A DNA stretch of 64,000 bases. Source: JACPRL01 sp035573715 (GTDB lineage: Bacteria; Acidobacteriota; Terriglobia; Acidiferrales; 2-02-FULL-67-57). Positions within the stretch are counted from its first letter, which is position 1, and each line of letters starts with the position of its first letter. Shown here piece after piece: positions 38,486 through 46,280 of this stretch. Made by a program: the position numbers and the translations under genes. The stretch covers positions 62,001 to 126,000 of the forward strand of contig DATLZZ010000024.1 of NCBI GenBank assembly GCA_035573715.1, in the 5' to 3' direction. The notes under the pieces were generated by a model. It did not search any database. It saw nothing but the letters and a program-made list of their open reading frames with translations, and was not told the DNA's origin.

Positions 38486-39193
38486 CTAGGTCATCTCCAG
38501 GGTCATCGCCGGGCGGGCCGCCGGCAGATACCACGGGTTAGCCGTGGCGTCGGGCACGGTCAATAAAGGGTCATTCGAGATCACCAGGTCGGCGGCCGCC
38601 CACGGCTCGTCGAGGGCGAAGTGAATCAGTTGCGCCGGGAAGTAGATGGTCTGATAGGCGCGGATGGTCTCCGCCGGCGGCAGGCCCTCCTGGCCGCGGC
38701 GGAGGGCGCGCTCGAGTGCGGTCTCAAACGAGCACTCAATCCAGATTGAAAGATCGTAATGGCGGCGCAGGTCGCGCCGCAGCAGATAGATACCCTCGAG
38801 CACAATAACGTCCACGTCATTGAACTCGTAGGTGTGGCGGCGAAACTCCGTCGAGGTCTCTTCCGCAAAGCCGGCTTCGACCCGCACGGACCGATCCTGT
38901 TTCAGCGGCAGCACCAGCTTCTCGAACATCTCGTCGAAGCGGATGGCGTTGGCGTAGAAGTGCTCGGCCGGGCGCTCGTCGCTGAAACGAACGGACGGAA
39001 GGTTGAGCCAAGGGTCGATGGTGATGAGCACAGCGTTCAGGCCGCGACCGCGCAGCGCAGCGTCCAACTGCTCGCCCAGGTAGCCTTTGCCGGCCCCGTC
39101 AATCCCGCTCAGCGCCACCAGCAGGCTTTGCGCTGCGGGCGCGCGGCGCCGGCGCTCCAAAACTCTCTCGACAACTGGGCGCAGGTCGGTCAT
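38486..39193 (-). CDS. Uridine-kinase-like P-loop protein
   Basis: 235 residues. Walker A SGIDGAGKG at residues 29-37, then a kinase-like body (VLITIDPWLNLPSVR, DVIVLEGIYLLRRDL, IWIECSFETALERAL). The family is uridine kinase/phosphoribulokinase-like; YLL after EGI and the absence of the full uridine-kinase substrate loop leave the substrate open. The ATG overlaps the stop of the SMP-30 gene (ATGA), so the two are co-translated. It might phosphorylate a nucleoside or a sugar acid such as gluconate. Confidence 0.8.
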   Translation of the reverse strand: MTDLRPVVERVLERRRRAPAAQSLLVALSGIDGAGKGYLGEQLDAALRGRGLNAVLITIDPWLNLPSVRFSDERPAEHFYANAIRFDEMFEKLVLPLKQDRSVRVEAGFAEETSTEFRRHTYEFNDVDVIVLEGIYLLRRDLRRHYDLSIWIECSFETALERALRRGQEGLPPAETIRAYQTIYFPAQLIHFALDEPWAAADLVISNDPLLTVPDATANPWYLPAARPAMTLEMT

Positions 39194-40827
39194 GGGCGGA
39201 CACCAGCGATGCCGAGCTTCATCCGGTAGAGCGCGCTGCGGGCGCAGAGGTAGAGCGTCTTGCCGTCGGCGTCGCCCCAGGCCATGTTGTGCACGTGCCG
39301 AGGAGCGATGATGGTGCCGAGGTGCTTGCCCGTCGGCGAAAGCACCCAAAGGCCGCCCGGCCCGCTGACGTAGAGGTTGCCCTGCTGGTCCACCTTGATG
39401 CCATCCAGGGCGTCTTCGCCGGGCGCGCTGGTCATGTTGAAAAAAACCTGGCCGTTCGCCAGCGTTCCGTCAGGCTGGACTTCATAGCGCATCACCACTT
39501 TCTTTTTCTCGTCCCAGTCGCCCACGTAGAGATATTTTTCGTCGGGCGAAAACGCGATGCCGTTGGGCCCGGTGAAGTCGGTCGAGAGCAGTGTGAGCTT
39601 GCCGTTGGCCCAGCGGTAGACGCCGCTGAACGGCAACTCCTTGCGCGGGTCGTCGAAAAACTTCGGCAGGCCGAAGGGCGGGTCGGTGAAGTAGAGCGAG
39701 CCGTCCGATTTGTAAACCAGATCGTTCGGGCTGTTGAGCCGCTTGCCTTCATATTTGTCGGCCAGCACCGTGACCGAGCCGTCTTTCTCCAAGCGCACAA
39801 CGCGATGGTTGCCGTGCTCGTTGATGGTGAGCCGGCCCTGCGGGTCGAGCGTCAAGCCGTTCGAGCCCGGCTGGCCGTACTCGGCGATGTCGGCGCCGGC
39901 GTAGCCGCTGGGCTGGCGGAAAACTTCGAGTTGACCGTCGGGCGTGTACTTCCAGATGATGTTGCTGTTGGGATCGCTGAAGAGCAGGTATCCGCCAGCC
40001 CGCCCCGATGAAGTCGGGGTCGAAACCCAAATTGGCCCCTCGGTGAACTTGAAGCCTTCGGCCAGCTTGAAGATTTTCGGGTTGGGGCCGACGATGGCGT
40101 CCATGGCCGGGTCAAGCCGGACAACCTCCACGTTGACTTCCTGCGGCGTCAGCGCTAGCGGCGCCTTCCCGCCGGGATAGAACTCCAGCCGCGCATACCG
40201 CATCCAGATGAAATTTGTCGGCGGGTTCGAAATCGGTCCGTTGATGCCAAAGACCGCCAATTGAATCTGCTGACCGGGCCGCGCGCTGCGCGTCACGATG
40301 AGGCGGTTGGGCGCGTTCCAGCCGCTGACCATGGAGCCGCCGCGCTGCCCGAGCGCGCGCGCCAGCTCGCCATCCACCCAGATCTCAGCGTAGTCATCGA
40401 GCGCGGTTTCGAACACCACGGTTGAGCCGGTCGGGTCGAAATCCCCGATGCGCTCGGGGATGGTGATGCGGATGCGATACCAGTTGAAGCAAAGCCGGCC
40501 GGTGGCGCGACGCTGTTGGAGGGTGGTGGGGTCGAGGGCTGCCCAAGGGGAGTCGTCAAAGTCGGCGCCACCGGCATGGGGTGTGTAGTCGTAGGTCTTG
40601 AGCGGCGCGCCGGCGGGCTGGTTGTCTGCGCCGGGGCCGCGGAAGTCCACTTCGATAATCTTCGTGTCGCTGTACCGCCACTGGCCTTTGACAAGTTGCG
40701 CACCCTCGCGCGTCGCGAGGTCAATCGTCGCCGCCGGCGCGCCCGTGGGCGTGTCGGCGTTGGTCTGCCCAGAGACCGCCGGAGCGAGCCCCAGCACCAG
40801 AGCGGTGACGACGAGGAATCTCGGCAT
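39190..40827 (-). CDS. Exported SMP-30/gluconolactonase-like protein with N-terminal sugar-binding-like domain
   Basis: 545 residues. A signal peptide ends near VSGQ. The first half (about 40-230) is a galactose-binding-like jelly roll (FNWYRIRITIPERIG, AEIWVDGEL). The second is an SMP-30/gluconolactonase six-bladed propeller (LAEGFKFTEGPIW, GSNGLTLDPQGRLTI, LNSPNDLVYKSDGSLYFTDPPFG, PNGIAFSPDEKYLYVGD) with the Glu, Asn and Asp metal ligands in the usual places. A short insertion (STPTSSGRA) in the first strand is encoded by the palindrome at 40003-40019. Lactonase activity on aldonolactones is likely. Confidence 0.88.
   Translation of the reverse strand: MPRFLVVTALVLGLAPAVSGQTNADTPTGAPAATIDLATREGAQLVKGQWRYSDTKIIEVDFRGPGADNQPAGAPLKTYDYTPHAGGADFDDSPWAALDPTTLQQRRATGRLCFNWYRIRITIPERIGDFDPTGSTVVFETALDDYAEIWVDGELARALGQRGGSMVSGWNAPNRLIVTRSARPGQQIQLAVFGINGPISNPPTNFIWMRYARLEFYPGGKAPLALTPQEVNVEVVRLDPAMDAIVGPNPKIFKLAEGFKFTEGPIWVSTPTSSGRAGGYLLFSDPNSNIIWKYTPDGQLEVFRQPSGYAGADIAEYGQPGSNGLTLDPQGRLTINEHGNHRVVRLEKDGSVTVLADKYEGKRLNSPNDLVYKSDGSLYFTDPPFGLPKFFDDPRKELPFSGVYRWANGKLTLLSTDFTGPNGIAFSPDEKYLYVGDWDEKKKVVMRYEVQPDGTLANGQVFFNMTSAPGEDALDGIKVDQQGNLYVSGPGGLWVLSPTGKHLGTIIAPRHVHNMAWGDADGKTLYLCARSALYRMKLGIAGVRP
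40003..40019. repeat. Palindrome inside the SMP-30 gene
   Basis: CCCCGA-TGAAG-TCGGGG, a 6-bp stem. On the coding strand it reads CCCCGACTTCATCGGGG, close to the coding-strand form of the element at 38430 (GTCCCGATTCCATCGGGAC). It adds about nine residues to the propeller's first strand. Confidence 0.55.
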
Positions 40828-40836
40828 TGTGGCCTC

Positions 40837-41715
40837 CTACCGGACCTTGACGACGTAGTACAGGAACGGCTTGGTGGTTCCGACGAACCAGTGCGGCGTG
40901 TTGGCCGGGACGATGATGACGTCGCCCTTCACCAGCCGGCGGGTTTCGCCGTTCTGGATGGACTTGCCGCGGATCTCGTTCGGCGCGGTGGTCATCGGCT
41001 CCGCGACCGTTCCGCCGGTGATGAAAGTGGCGGCGCCGTCGAGCACGTAGAGGATGTCGGTGTCGAGCGTGTGGACTTCCGCCAGGCCGGGAGCTTCGCG
41101 CCGGCTGGCGTGCACCATGTAGTTGCGGCCGGCCTCTTCGCCGAGCAGCACCGCGCCCTTGGCAAAGGCCGCGGTCACATCGGCACTGGGGAAATAACTG
41201 ACCGGAGCAGCGCTCGCCATCAGGCCGGCCAGCGAATTGGCGCCGGCGATGGCCAGCTCTTCATCCTGCTGCGCGCTGGCTGCGCCGCTTACGCCCACGC
41301 CGCCCACCACCTGGCCATCCACCATCACGGGCACGCCGCCGATAAGCGGTGTGAAATCGTTGAGCGCCGTCATTACGGTGCGGCCCTTGCCGCTGGAGTT
41401 GATGAGCTCTTCGAAAAAGCGCGTCGGGCGCTTGAACTGCACCGCGGTGCGGGCCTTGCCGATGGAAATGTTGGCGCCGGCGGCGAAGGTGCCGTCGAGG
41501 CGCTCGAGCGCCATCAGGTTGCCGCCGTCGTCCACGACGGCAATGACGCCACCGGGCGCGTTCAGGCGCTTGGCTTCGGCTTTAGCGGCGGCGATGACCT
41601 GGCGCGCGCCGTCGAGCGTCAAACTCTTCTTCTCCGTCACCTGGGCGGAGGCGTTGAGCGCCAGCCCGGCTATGAGTGCAGTTGCCGACAGAAACCATTT
41701 CACGTTGACTCGCAT
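40837..41715 (-). CDS. Exported GlcG/HbpS-like domain fused to a cupin
   Basis: 292 residues. After a signal peptide (cleavage after NASAQ) comes a heme-degrading/HbpS (GlcG, DUF336) domain with LDGARQVIAAAKAEAKR, AVVDDGGNLMALERLDG and GGVPVMVDGQVVGGVGVSG. The last 90 residues are a cupin (LYVLDGAATFITGG, GDVIIVPANTPHWFVG). GGAGAG four bases before the ATG at 41715 fixes the start. GlcG proteins bind heme or modified tetrapyrroles; the cupin may hold a metal or substrate. The gene is in line with the DM13-like gene upstream, separated by a hairpin. Confidence 0.85.
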   Translation of the reverse strand: MRVNVKWFLSATALIAGLALNASAQVTEKKSLTLDGARQVIAAAKAEAKRLNAPGGVIAVVDDGGNLMALERLDGTFAAGANISIGKARTAVQFKRPTRFFEELINSSGKGRTVMTALNDFTPLIGGVPVMVDGQVVGGVGVSGAASAQQDEELAIAGANSLAGLMASAAPVSYFPSADVTAAFAKGAVLLGEEAGRNYMVHASRREAPGLAEVHTLDTDILYVLDGAATFITGGTVAEPMTTAPNEIRGKSIQNGETRRLVKGDVIIVPANTPHWFVGTTKPFLYYVVKVR

Positions 41716-41749
41716 TCTTCTCTCCTTCCAAATCTGGTTCCGATTGATC

Positions 41750-41777
41750 CTCCCCCGGTGGTCGGCCGCCGGGGGAG
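41750..41777 (-). terminator. Strong GC hairpin between the DM13-like and GlcG genes
   Basis: CTCCCCCGG and CCGGGGGAG, nine perfectly paired bases around a 10-base loop, 23 bases after the stop at 41801. No T-run on the minus strand, so partial termination or RNA stabilisation is possible. Confidence 0.5.
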
Positions 41778-41800
41778 AATCCGACCGGTTCATTCGTTTC

Positions 41801-42262
41801 CTACTTGACCGGCTGCGCGAAACTGGCTTCGCCCAGCAAGGCTTCCGCCCAGGAACAGTAAATCTGTACCTTGGCGACGTCGTGGATGTAGGACGGCAAG
41901 GTGATGGACTTGTTGAACTGGATGTCCTTGCCGCCCTTCATGCCCTTGGTTGCCATCGCGCCTTCCATCATGGCGCCCTCCTTCACGTCCAGCCGATCCA
42001 GCAGGTAGACGGTCCCTTTCGAGTCCACTACTTGCCAGTGCGGATCGGGCGTGTCGGGCACCTGGAAGTCATCCGACAGCGTCAGAATGTCCTTGCCGTC
42101 CTTCTTGGTGTGGGTCACCGTGCCGCCGTTGACCTTGACTCCCTTGAACGGCGTCGAGGTGTGCTGCATGTCGGCGGCGTAGGCGCCGACGGCCGTGAAC
42201 AGCACCGCCACGGCGACGAAAACCGCTAAACGAACTGCGCGTGTGTTGCGTGTCGAGTGCAT
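41801..42262 (-). CDS. Exported DM13-like protein
   Basis: 153 residues. A signal peptide ends after GAYAA. The body parallels DM13: LTLSDDFQVPDTPDPHWQVV in place of GFETSNGPDVRVF, and ITLPSYIHDVAKVQIYCSW then LLGEASF in place of IWCNRFSV, FGTAPL. So it is a paralogue, diverged, of the protein at 37265, here soluble rather than membrane-anchored. A Met-rich loop (EGAMMEGAMATKGM) is a possible metal-binding insert. It lies directly downstream of two-box promoter copy A. Confidence 0.75.
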   Translation of the reverse strand: MHSTRNTRAVRLAVFVAVAVLFTAVGAYAADMQHTSTPFKGVKVNGGTVTHTKKDGKDILTLSDDFQVPDTPDPHWQVVDSKGTVYLLDRLDVKEGAMMEGAMATKGMKGGKDIQFNKSITLPSYIHDVAKVQIYCSWAEALLGEASFAQPVK

Positions 42263-42293
42263 CTCAAGTCTCTCCTGAGTGAATTCAACTTTC

Positions 42294-42327
42294 GCCGGAG
42301 TAGTCCCCGAGCCGGCGGTTCCGTTAC
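42294..42327 (-). promoter_or_regulatory. Two-box ECF-type promoter candidate, copy A
   Basis: On the minus strand CTGTAACGGA, 13 bases, then GGACTACTCCG, the same boxes and spacing as copy B at 37934. The -10-like box ends about 37 bases before the DM13-like ATG at 42262. The ECF sigma gene is divergent, starting at 42440. Confidence 0.65.
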
Positions 42328-42439
42328 AGCGGCCGCCGCCCGGGTGGACGCTGCGGCGGCGGCTGCGCTAGGATGGACGGGCTTTCCGGCCGCGTCGCGA
42401 GGCAGGTCGGCACGACCGGCTGCAGTGATTGGGGGGCGC

Positions 42440-43156
42440 ATGGACGAATCGGAGGGTGGGGGTAGCTCCAGTTTTTCCGGCGGCCCTACGGGTGTGCCGA
42501 GCGCAGCGCACGCGCCGTCGCTTTCCGCCGAAGAGTTGCAACTGATTCAAGGCCTGCAGCGCCGCGACGAAGCGGCTTTCCTGCAAGTCGTCGACCGCTA
42601 CCACAACTCGCTGATCCGCCTGGCCATGCTCTACGTCTCCCGCCGCGAATTCGCCGAAGAAGTGGTGCAGGAAACCTGGCTCGGCGTCCTCAAAGGGATT
42701 GACCGCTTCGAAGCCCGCTCCACGCTGAAAACCTGGCTCTTCCGCATCCTGCTCAACCGCGCCAAATCCCGCGGCCAGCGCGAAGCCCGCATGATTCCCT
42801 TCAGCGCCCTGTTCGACCCCGGGTCGGATCCGGAAGAGCCGGAGATGCCGCTCGATCGCTTCTTGCCCGACGACCACCCGGAGTACCCCGGTCACTGGGC
42901 CAAACCCCCGGCCAGTTGGGGCGCCGACGCCGAGAAGCAACTGCTGGGCAAGGAGATGCGGGCTTACATCCAGAAGGCTATTGAAGCACTGCCCGCCACC
43001 CAACGCGAGGTCATCACCCTGCGCGACGTCGAGGGCTGGACCTCGGAAGAAGTGTGTAACGCGCTGGGCATCAGCGAGACTAACCAACGGGTTCTTTTGC
43101 ACCGTGCGCGGACGCGTGTGCGAAAGGCGCTCGATGCACATTTTGGAGAAGGTTGA
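42440..43156 (+). CDS. ECF RNA polymerase sigma factor
   Basis: 238 residues. Sigma-2 at about 42-112 (YVSRREFAEEVVQETWLGVL, TWLFRILLNRAKS) and sigma-4 at about 172-228 (EALPATQREVITLRDVEGW, VCNALGISETNQRVLLHRARTR). The linker of nearly 60 residues (113-170, with DDHPEYPGHWAKPPASW) is longer than in most ECFs. The N-terminal 30 residues are low-complexity. The ATG at 42440 follows GGGGGG; a frame from 42257 overlaps the divergent promoter and is not used. The anti-sigma gene begins five bases after its stop. A TAGGAT near 42369 is a weak -10 candidate. Confidence 0.93.
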   Translation: MDESEGGGSSSFSGGPTGVPSAAHAPSLSAEELQLIQGLQRRDEAAFLQVVDRYHNSLIRLAMLYVSRREFAEEVVQETWLGVLKGIDRFEARSTLKTWLFRILLNRAKSRGQREARMIPFSALFDPGSDPEEPEMPLDRFLPDDHPEYPGHWAKPPASWGADAEKQLLGKEMRAYIQKAIEALPATQREVITLRDVEGWTSEEVCNALGISETNQRVLLHRARTRVRKALDAHFGEG

Positions 43157-43161
43157 ATCGA

Positions 43162-44031
43162 ATGGACATAATGGCCAGCTGCAAAAAGTGGGTCGAGCGC
43201 CTCACCGACTATCTCGAGGGCGCCCTGCCGGCGCCCGAGCAGGTCCGCTTTGAGAGTCATCTGAAGGACTGCCCAGGCTGCCGAACCTATCTTGAGCAGA
43301 TGCGGCAGACCATTCGCGCCGTCAACTCGCTCCGCGAAGCGGAGGGGGTTCCGGTAGAGACCAAGGCCAAGCTTCTGCAGATGTTCCGCTCCACCCAGCC
43401 CGCGCCGGCCGTGGACAAGAGCCGCCGGATCCGCCTGGGAATCCTCGACCAGTACGCCGCCCCCGGCGACCACATCGGCTACTTTTGGGAGACCGAGCAG
43501 GAGTTCGAGGAGGGCGTCGGCTTCTTGGCCGCCGGGCTCCACAACGGCGACGCCTGCTTTGTTTTCGGCCACGAAGAGGCCAACGACAAGGTTCTGGCCC
43601 TGCTGTGCCAGCGAGAGTTTCCAGTGGATGACCTGCTGCGCAGCAAGCGCCTGCAAGTGCTGACCGGCAACTCGTCCGGTGACGCCATGCTGGGCGAGAT
43701 TGGGGCGGCGTTCCAGGCCGCGCTGGAGGCGGGGGCGCCGACACTGCGCCTGCTGGGCAACATCGGTTGGGGCAAGCGCAACTGGCCCGCCGACGACGAG
43801 ATTCTGGCCTTCGAAGCCAAGGTAACCGAAGCCGCCAAGCAGCTCCCCTGCGTCATCGTCTGCATGTACGACGTGCGCTCGCTGTCCGGGCGCGTGCTGC
43901 TCAAGGGCGGCTTTGAAACTCATCCTTTGACCGTGCGCAACCAAGTCGTGCAGGAAAATCCTCACTTTGTCCCCCCCGAGCAGTACTTGAACGCGCTCCG
44001 CGGACGAGCCGGATGGGAACGAATCCAATAG
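43162..44031 (+). CDS. Anti-sigma factor: ZAS zinc finger fused to a MEDS (DcmR) sensory domain
   Basis: 289 residues. The N-terminal 50 residues carry a ZAS/zf-HC2 anti-sigma domain with C7, H33, C37 and C40 (ESHLKDCPGC). From about residue 98 the protein is a MEDS domain (methanogen/methylotroph, DcmR sensory): GDHIGYFWETEQEFEEGVGF, LAAGLHNGDACFVFGH, later GNIGWGKRNWP and LPCVIVCMYDVR. MEDS domains occur in DcmR, the regulator of dichloromethane dehalogenase, and are thought to bind a small ligand or hydrocarbon derivative. No membrane segment, so the complex is cytosolic. The ATG at 43162 has GAGAAGG nine bases upstream; a TTG at 43153 overlaps the sigma stop. Confidence 0.9.
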   Translation: MDIMASCKKWVERLTDYLEGALPAPEQVRFESHLKDCPGCRTYLEQMRQTIRAVNSLREAEGVPVETKAKLLQMFRSTQPAPAVDKSRRIRLGILDQYAAPGDHIGYFWETEQEFEEGVGFLAAGLHNGDACFVFGHEEANDKVLALLCQREFPVDDLLRSKRLQVLTGNSSGDAMLGEIGAAFQAALEAGAPTLRLLGNIGWGKRNWPADDEILAFEAKVTEAAKQLPCVIVCMYDVRSLSGRVLLKGGFETHPLTVRNQVVQENPHFVPPEQYLNALRGRAGWERIQ

Positions 44032-44065
44032 TCTCGAAGACCGACCCGAGGTGCCGGGCGGACCA

Positions 44066-44314
44066 ATGAGCGTCTCGGACGAAATGAGCTGTAGGGAACT
44101 TGTGCGGGTGATCACCGACTACATCGAGGGTGTGTTGCCGCCCGCCGCTCGCAAGCGGTTTGAGGAGCACCTGGCCCTCTGCGAGGGTTGCCAGACTTAT
44201 CTCGACCAGATGCGCAAGACCATCCAGGTGGTCGGCCGTCTCAGCGAGGAGTCCATTCCTTCCGGGGCCAAGGCCGCACTCCTCCAGGCCTTCCGCGACT
44301 GGGAGAAAACCTAA
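44066..44314 (+). CDS. Small ZAS-type anti-sigma-like protein
   Basis: 82 residues, essentially one zf-HC2 domain with C9, H35, C39 and C42 (EEHLALCEGC) followed by a helical tail. It parallels the N-terminus of the preceding MEDS protein (ITDYIEGVLPPAARKRFEEH against LTDYLEGALPAPEQVRFESH), so it looks like a duplicate without the sensory domain. ATG at 44066, GGGCGG upstream; a GTG at 44051 is possible. It may compete with, or assist, the MEDS anti-sigma factor. Confidence 0.85.
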   Translation: MSVSDEMSCRELVRVITDYIEGVLPPAARKRFEEHLALCEGCQTYLDQMRKTIQVVGRLSEESIPSGAKAALLQAFRDWEKT

Positions 44315-44628
44315 CCGGCCGCCCGTCCCCAGCCCGTCATTCCGAGCCTGGCTCCGCCGGCTGTGGTGGATTCCGGGAATGGCACTCGCCTCGGCATACT
44401 TCGTCTCTGTGTACCGACGGTTCTCCAGCAAGGTGACCCTGGAGGAGGAAGGTTACTAGGCGGCCGCAAGCCTTGTTTCCGGCCCAAACCCTGTGGAAAA
44501 GAACTTGCCTTAGTGGTACTCTTGCGCCGCTGCCCGCGGGTCTGGCCGGGGCGGTCGTCACGGGGGAGAAGCCTGAGTTCGAACCGGAAGGCAGAGGGAT
44601 TGGAATCTCTAGGGAGGGAGAGTAGGTG
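44315..44628. other. Region between the ZAS gene and the polyketide synthase gene
   Basis: 314 bases. It contains a possible 26-residue ORF from ATG 44379 to a TAG at 44459 (MALASAYFVSVYRRFSSKVT... ending EEEGY), in a longer open frame whose upstream part encodes a basic, Trp-rich stretch (RAWLRRLWWIPG). The remaining 170 bases lead into a strong SD (AGGGAGGGAGAG) for the polyketide synthase. No clear promoter, so the synthase may be read through from the sigma operon. Confidence 0.3.
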
Positions 44629-45711
44629 ATGGAGGGTAGTGAGTCAAGCAATGGGCAGCCGGAAATCACGGTAGTCGCCACGGCGACGACCGTGCCCGCC
44701 TATCGAGTCACGCAGGAAGAGACCAAGGCGTACTTCCAGAGTGTATTCAACCTGGACGACAACCGGGCGCATGCCTTGATGTCGGTGATTGACAACGCCC
44801 AGGTGAAGCAACGCTTTTGCATCCTTCCGGTCGAGCACATCATCCGCCCGCGCCCGCTCTCGCAGATTACTCAAGAGTATCAGGAGCACGCGATTCGACT
44901 GGGCAAGAAGGTCGCCGCCGACGCCCTGGAGCGCGCCGGGATGAAGCCCACGGACATCGACATGATTATCACCGTGTCCTGCACGGGCGTCATCATCCCG
45001 TCGCTCGATGCCCACCTGGCGAACGAACTGGGCTTCCGCTCGGACGTGCGGCGGCTGCCCATCACCGAGCTGGGTTGCGCCGCCGGCGCGGCCGGGCTCA
45101 GCAACGCGCGGCAGTTCATCCGCGCCTTTCCCGGTAGCAGCGTGCTGGTAGTGGCGGTCGAAATTCCCACCCTGACGTTCCAGCGTAACGACGTTTCCCA
45201 GGCCAACCTCATTTCCACCATACTGTTCGGCGACGGCGCCGCCGCCGCCGTCGTCACCGGCCGGCCCGCCAGCGGGCCGCAGATCCTTGATGCGGTGAGC
45301 TACCTCTTCCCCCAGTCCATCGACGCCATGGGGTTCGACCTGAAAGAGACCGGCTTCCACATCGTGCTCTCCAAGGATGTCCCCCAACTCATCCGCAGCC
45401 GGATCAAGGAGTTGATTTCGAACTTCCTGGGCCGCAACCGCCTGAAGCAGGATGAAATCACCGCCTTTCTGCTGCATCCCGGCGGCCAGAAGCTGCTCCT
45501 CTATATGGAGGAGGAGCTGGGCCTGTGCCGCTGCGACACCCAGCTCTCCTGGGACGTGTTGAGCGAATACGGCAACCTCTCCAGCGCCTCGGTTCTGTTC
45601 GTCCTCCACGAGTGCCTTACCAAACGCAATCCCAAGCCCGGCCAGCACGGGCTGCTGGGCGCCTTTGGCCCGGGCTTCAGCGCGGAGCTGCTTCTGCTGA
45701 AATGGGCGTAA
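44629..45711 (+). CDS. Type III polyketide synthase (chalcone/alkylpyrone synthase family)
   Basis: 360 residues with the full catalytic triad: Cys150 in ELGCAAGAAGL, His283 in FLLHPGGQKLL and Asn316 in EYGNLSSASVL. The early conserved block VSCTGVIIPSLDAHL is present. Such enzymes extend acyl-CoA starters with malonyl-CoA to make alkylpyrones, resorcinols or chalcones. The next gene overlaps its stop and encodes an ICMT-type methyltransferase, as in the Bacillus BpsA-BpsB pair that makes alkylpyrone methyl ethers. So methylated alkylpyrone is the best guess for the product. GTG at 44626 and ATG at 44629 are both possible. Confidence 0.93.
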   Translation: MEGSESSNGQPEITVVATATTVPAYRVTQEETKAYFQSVFNLDDNRAHALMSVIDNAQVKQRFCILPVEHIIRPRPLSQITQEYQEHAIRLGKKVAADALERAGMKPTDIDMIITVSCTGVIIPSLDAHLANELGFRSDVRRLPITELGCAAGAAGLSNARQFIRAFPGSSVLVVAVEIPTLTFQRNDVSQANLISTILFGDGAAAAVVTGRPASGPQILDAVSYLFPQSIDAMGFDLKETGFHIVLSKDVPQLIRSRIKELISNFLGRNRLKQDEITAFLLHPGGQKLLLYMEEELGLCRCDTQLSWDVLSEYGNLSSASVLFVLHECLTKRNPKPGQHGLLGAFGPGFSAELLLLKWA

Positions 45712-46274
45712 GCGAAGTCGCTTACATCGCCTTGCTGGCGATTGTCGGCCTGCTGCGATTGGTGGAAATTCGGATCTCCCGCCGCAATCAGCGCTTCCTG
45801 GCTTCGAAGGGAGTCGCGAAAATTCCCGAGCCGCAGTTCCGCTGGATGGTTATCTTTCACACGGGGATTCTGGTTTCGGCCGGCCTTGAGGTGGTCCTTC
45901 TGCATCGGCCGTTCATTCCTCTGCTGGCGCTGGGGACGGGGGCGCTGTTCCTGCTCGCCAATGCGCTGCGCTTCTGGGTCATCCGCACCATGGCCTGGCA
46001 CTGGAACGTGGAGGTGATGGCCTCGACCAGGCTGGGCGTGGTGACCGGTGGCCCCTATCGCTGGATTCGCCACCCGAACTATGTGGGCGTCTTTGTCGAG
46101 CTGCTGGCGCTGCCGCTGATTCACACCGCCTGGCTGACAGCGCTGGTGGGCTCGGCGCTGCATGTCCTCATCCTGCGCCGCCGGATCCGCGTGGAAGAGT
46201 CGGCGCTGCTGGCCGACCCGGAGTACCGCGCCGCCATGGGCTCCAAGCCCCGCTTTTTTCCCCGGTTCTCCTGA
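45702..46274 (+). CDS. ICMT/BpsB-type membrane O-methyltransferase
   Basis: 190 residues, about five hydrophobic helices, with the isoprenylcysteine carboxyl methyltransferase signature GPYRWIRHPNYVGVFVELL and the downstream VEESALLADPEYRAAM. The ATG lies inside the last codons of the polyketide synthase (10-base overlap), giving strong coupling. In BpsB the same fold methylates the pyrone hydroxyl. The stop is seven bases from the convergent mtgA stop. Confidence 0.9.
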   Translation: MGVSEVAYIALLAIVGLLRLVEIRISRRNQRFLASKGVAKIPEPQFRWMVIFHTGILVSAGLEVVLLHRPFIPLLALGTGALFLLANALRFWVIRTMAWHWNVEVMASTRLGVVTGGPYRWIRHPNYVGVFVELLALPLIHTAWLTALVGSALHVLILRRRIRVEESALLADPEYRAAMGSKPRFFPRFS

Positions 46275-46280
46275 GAACGC

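Noticed and set aside
44379..44459. A definite small membrane gene before the polyketide synthase
   Set aside because: Only 26 codons with a poor SD. Mentioned in the region entry, but not strong enough to call as a gene.
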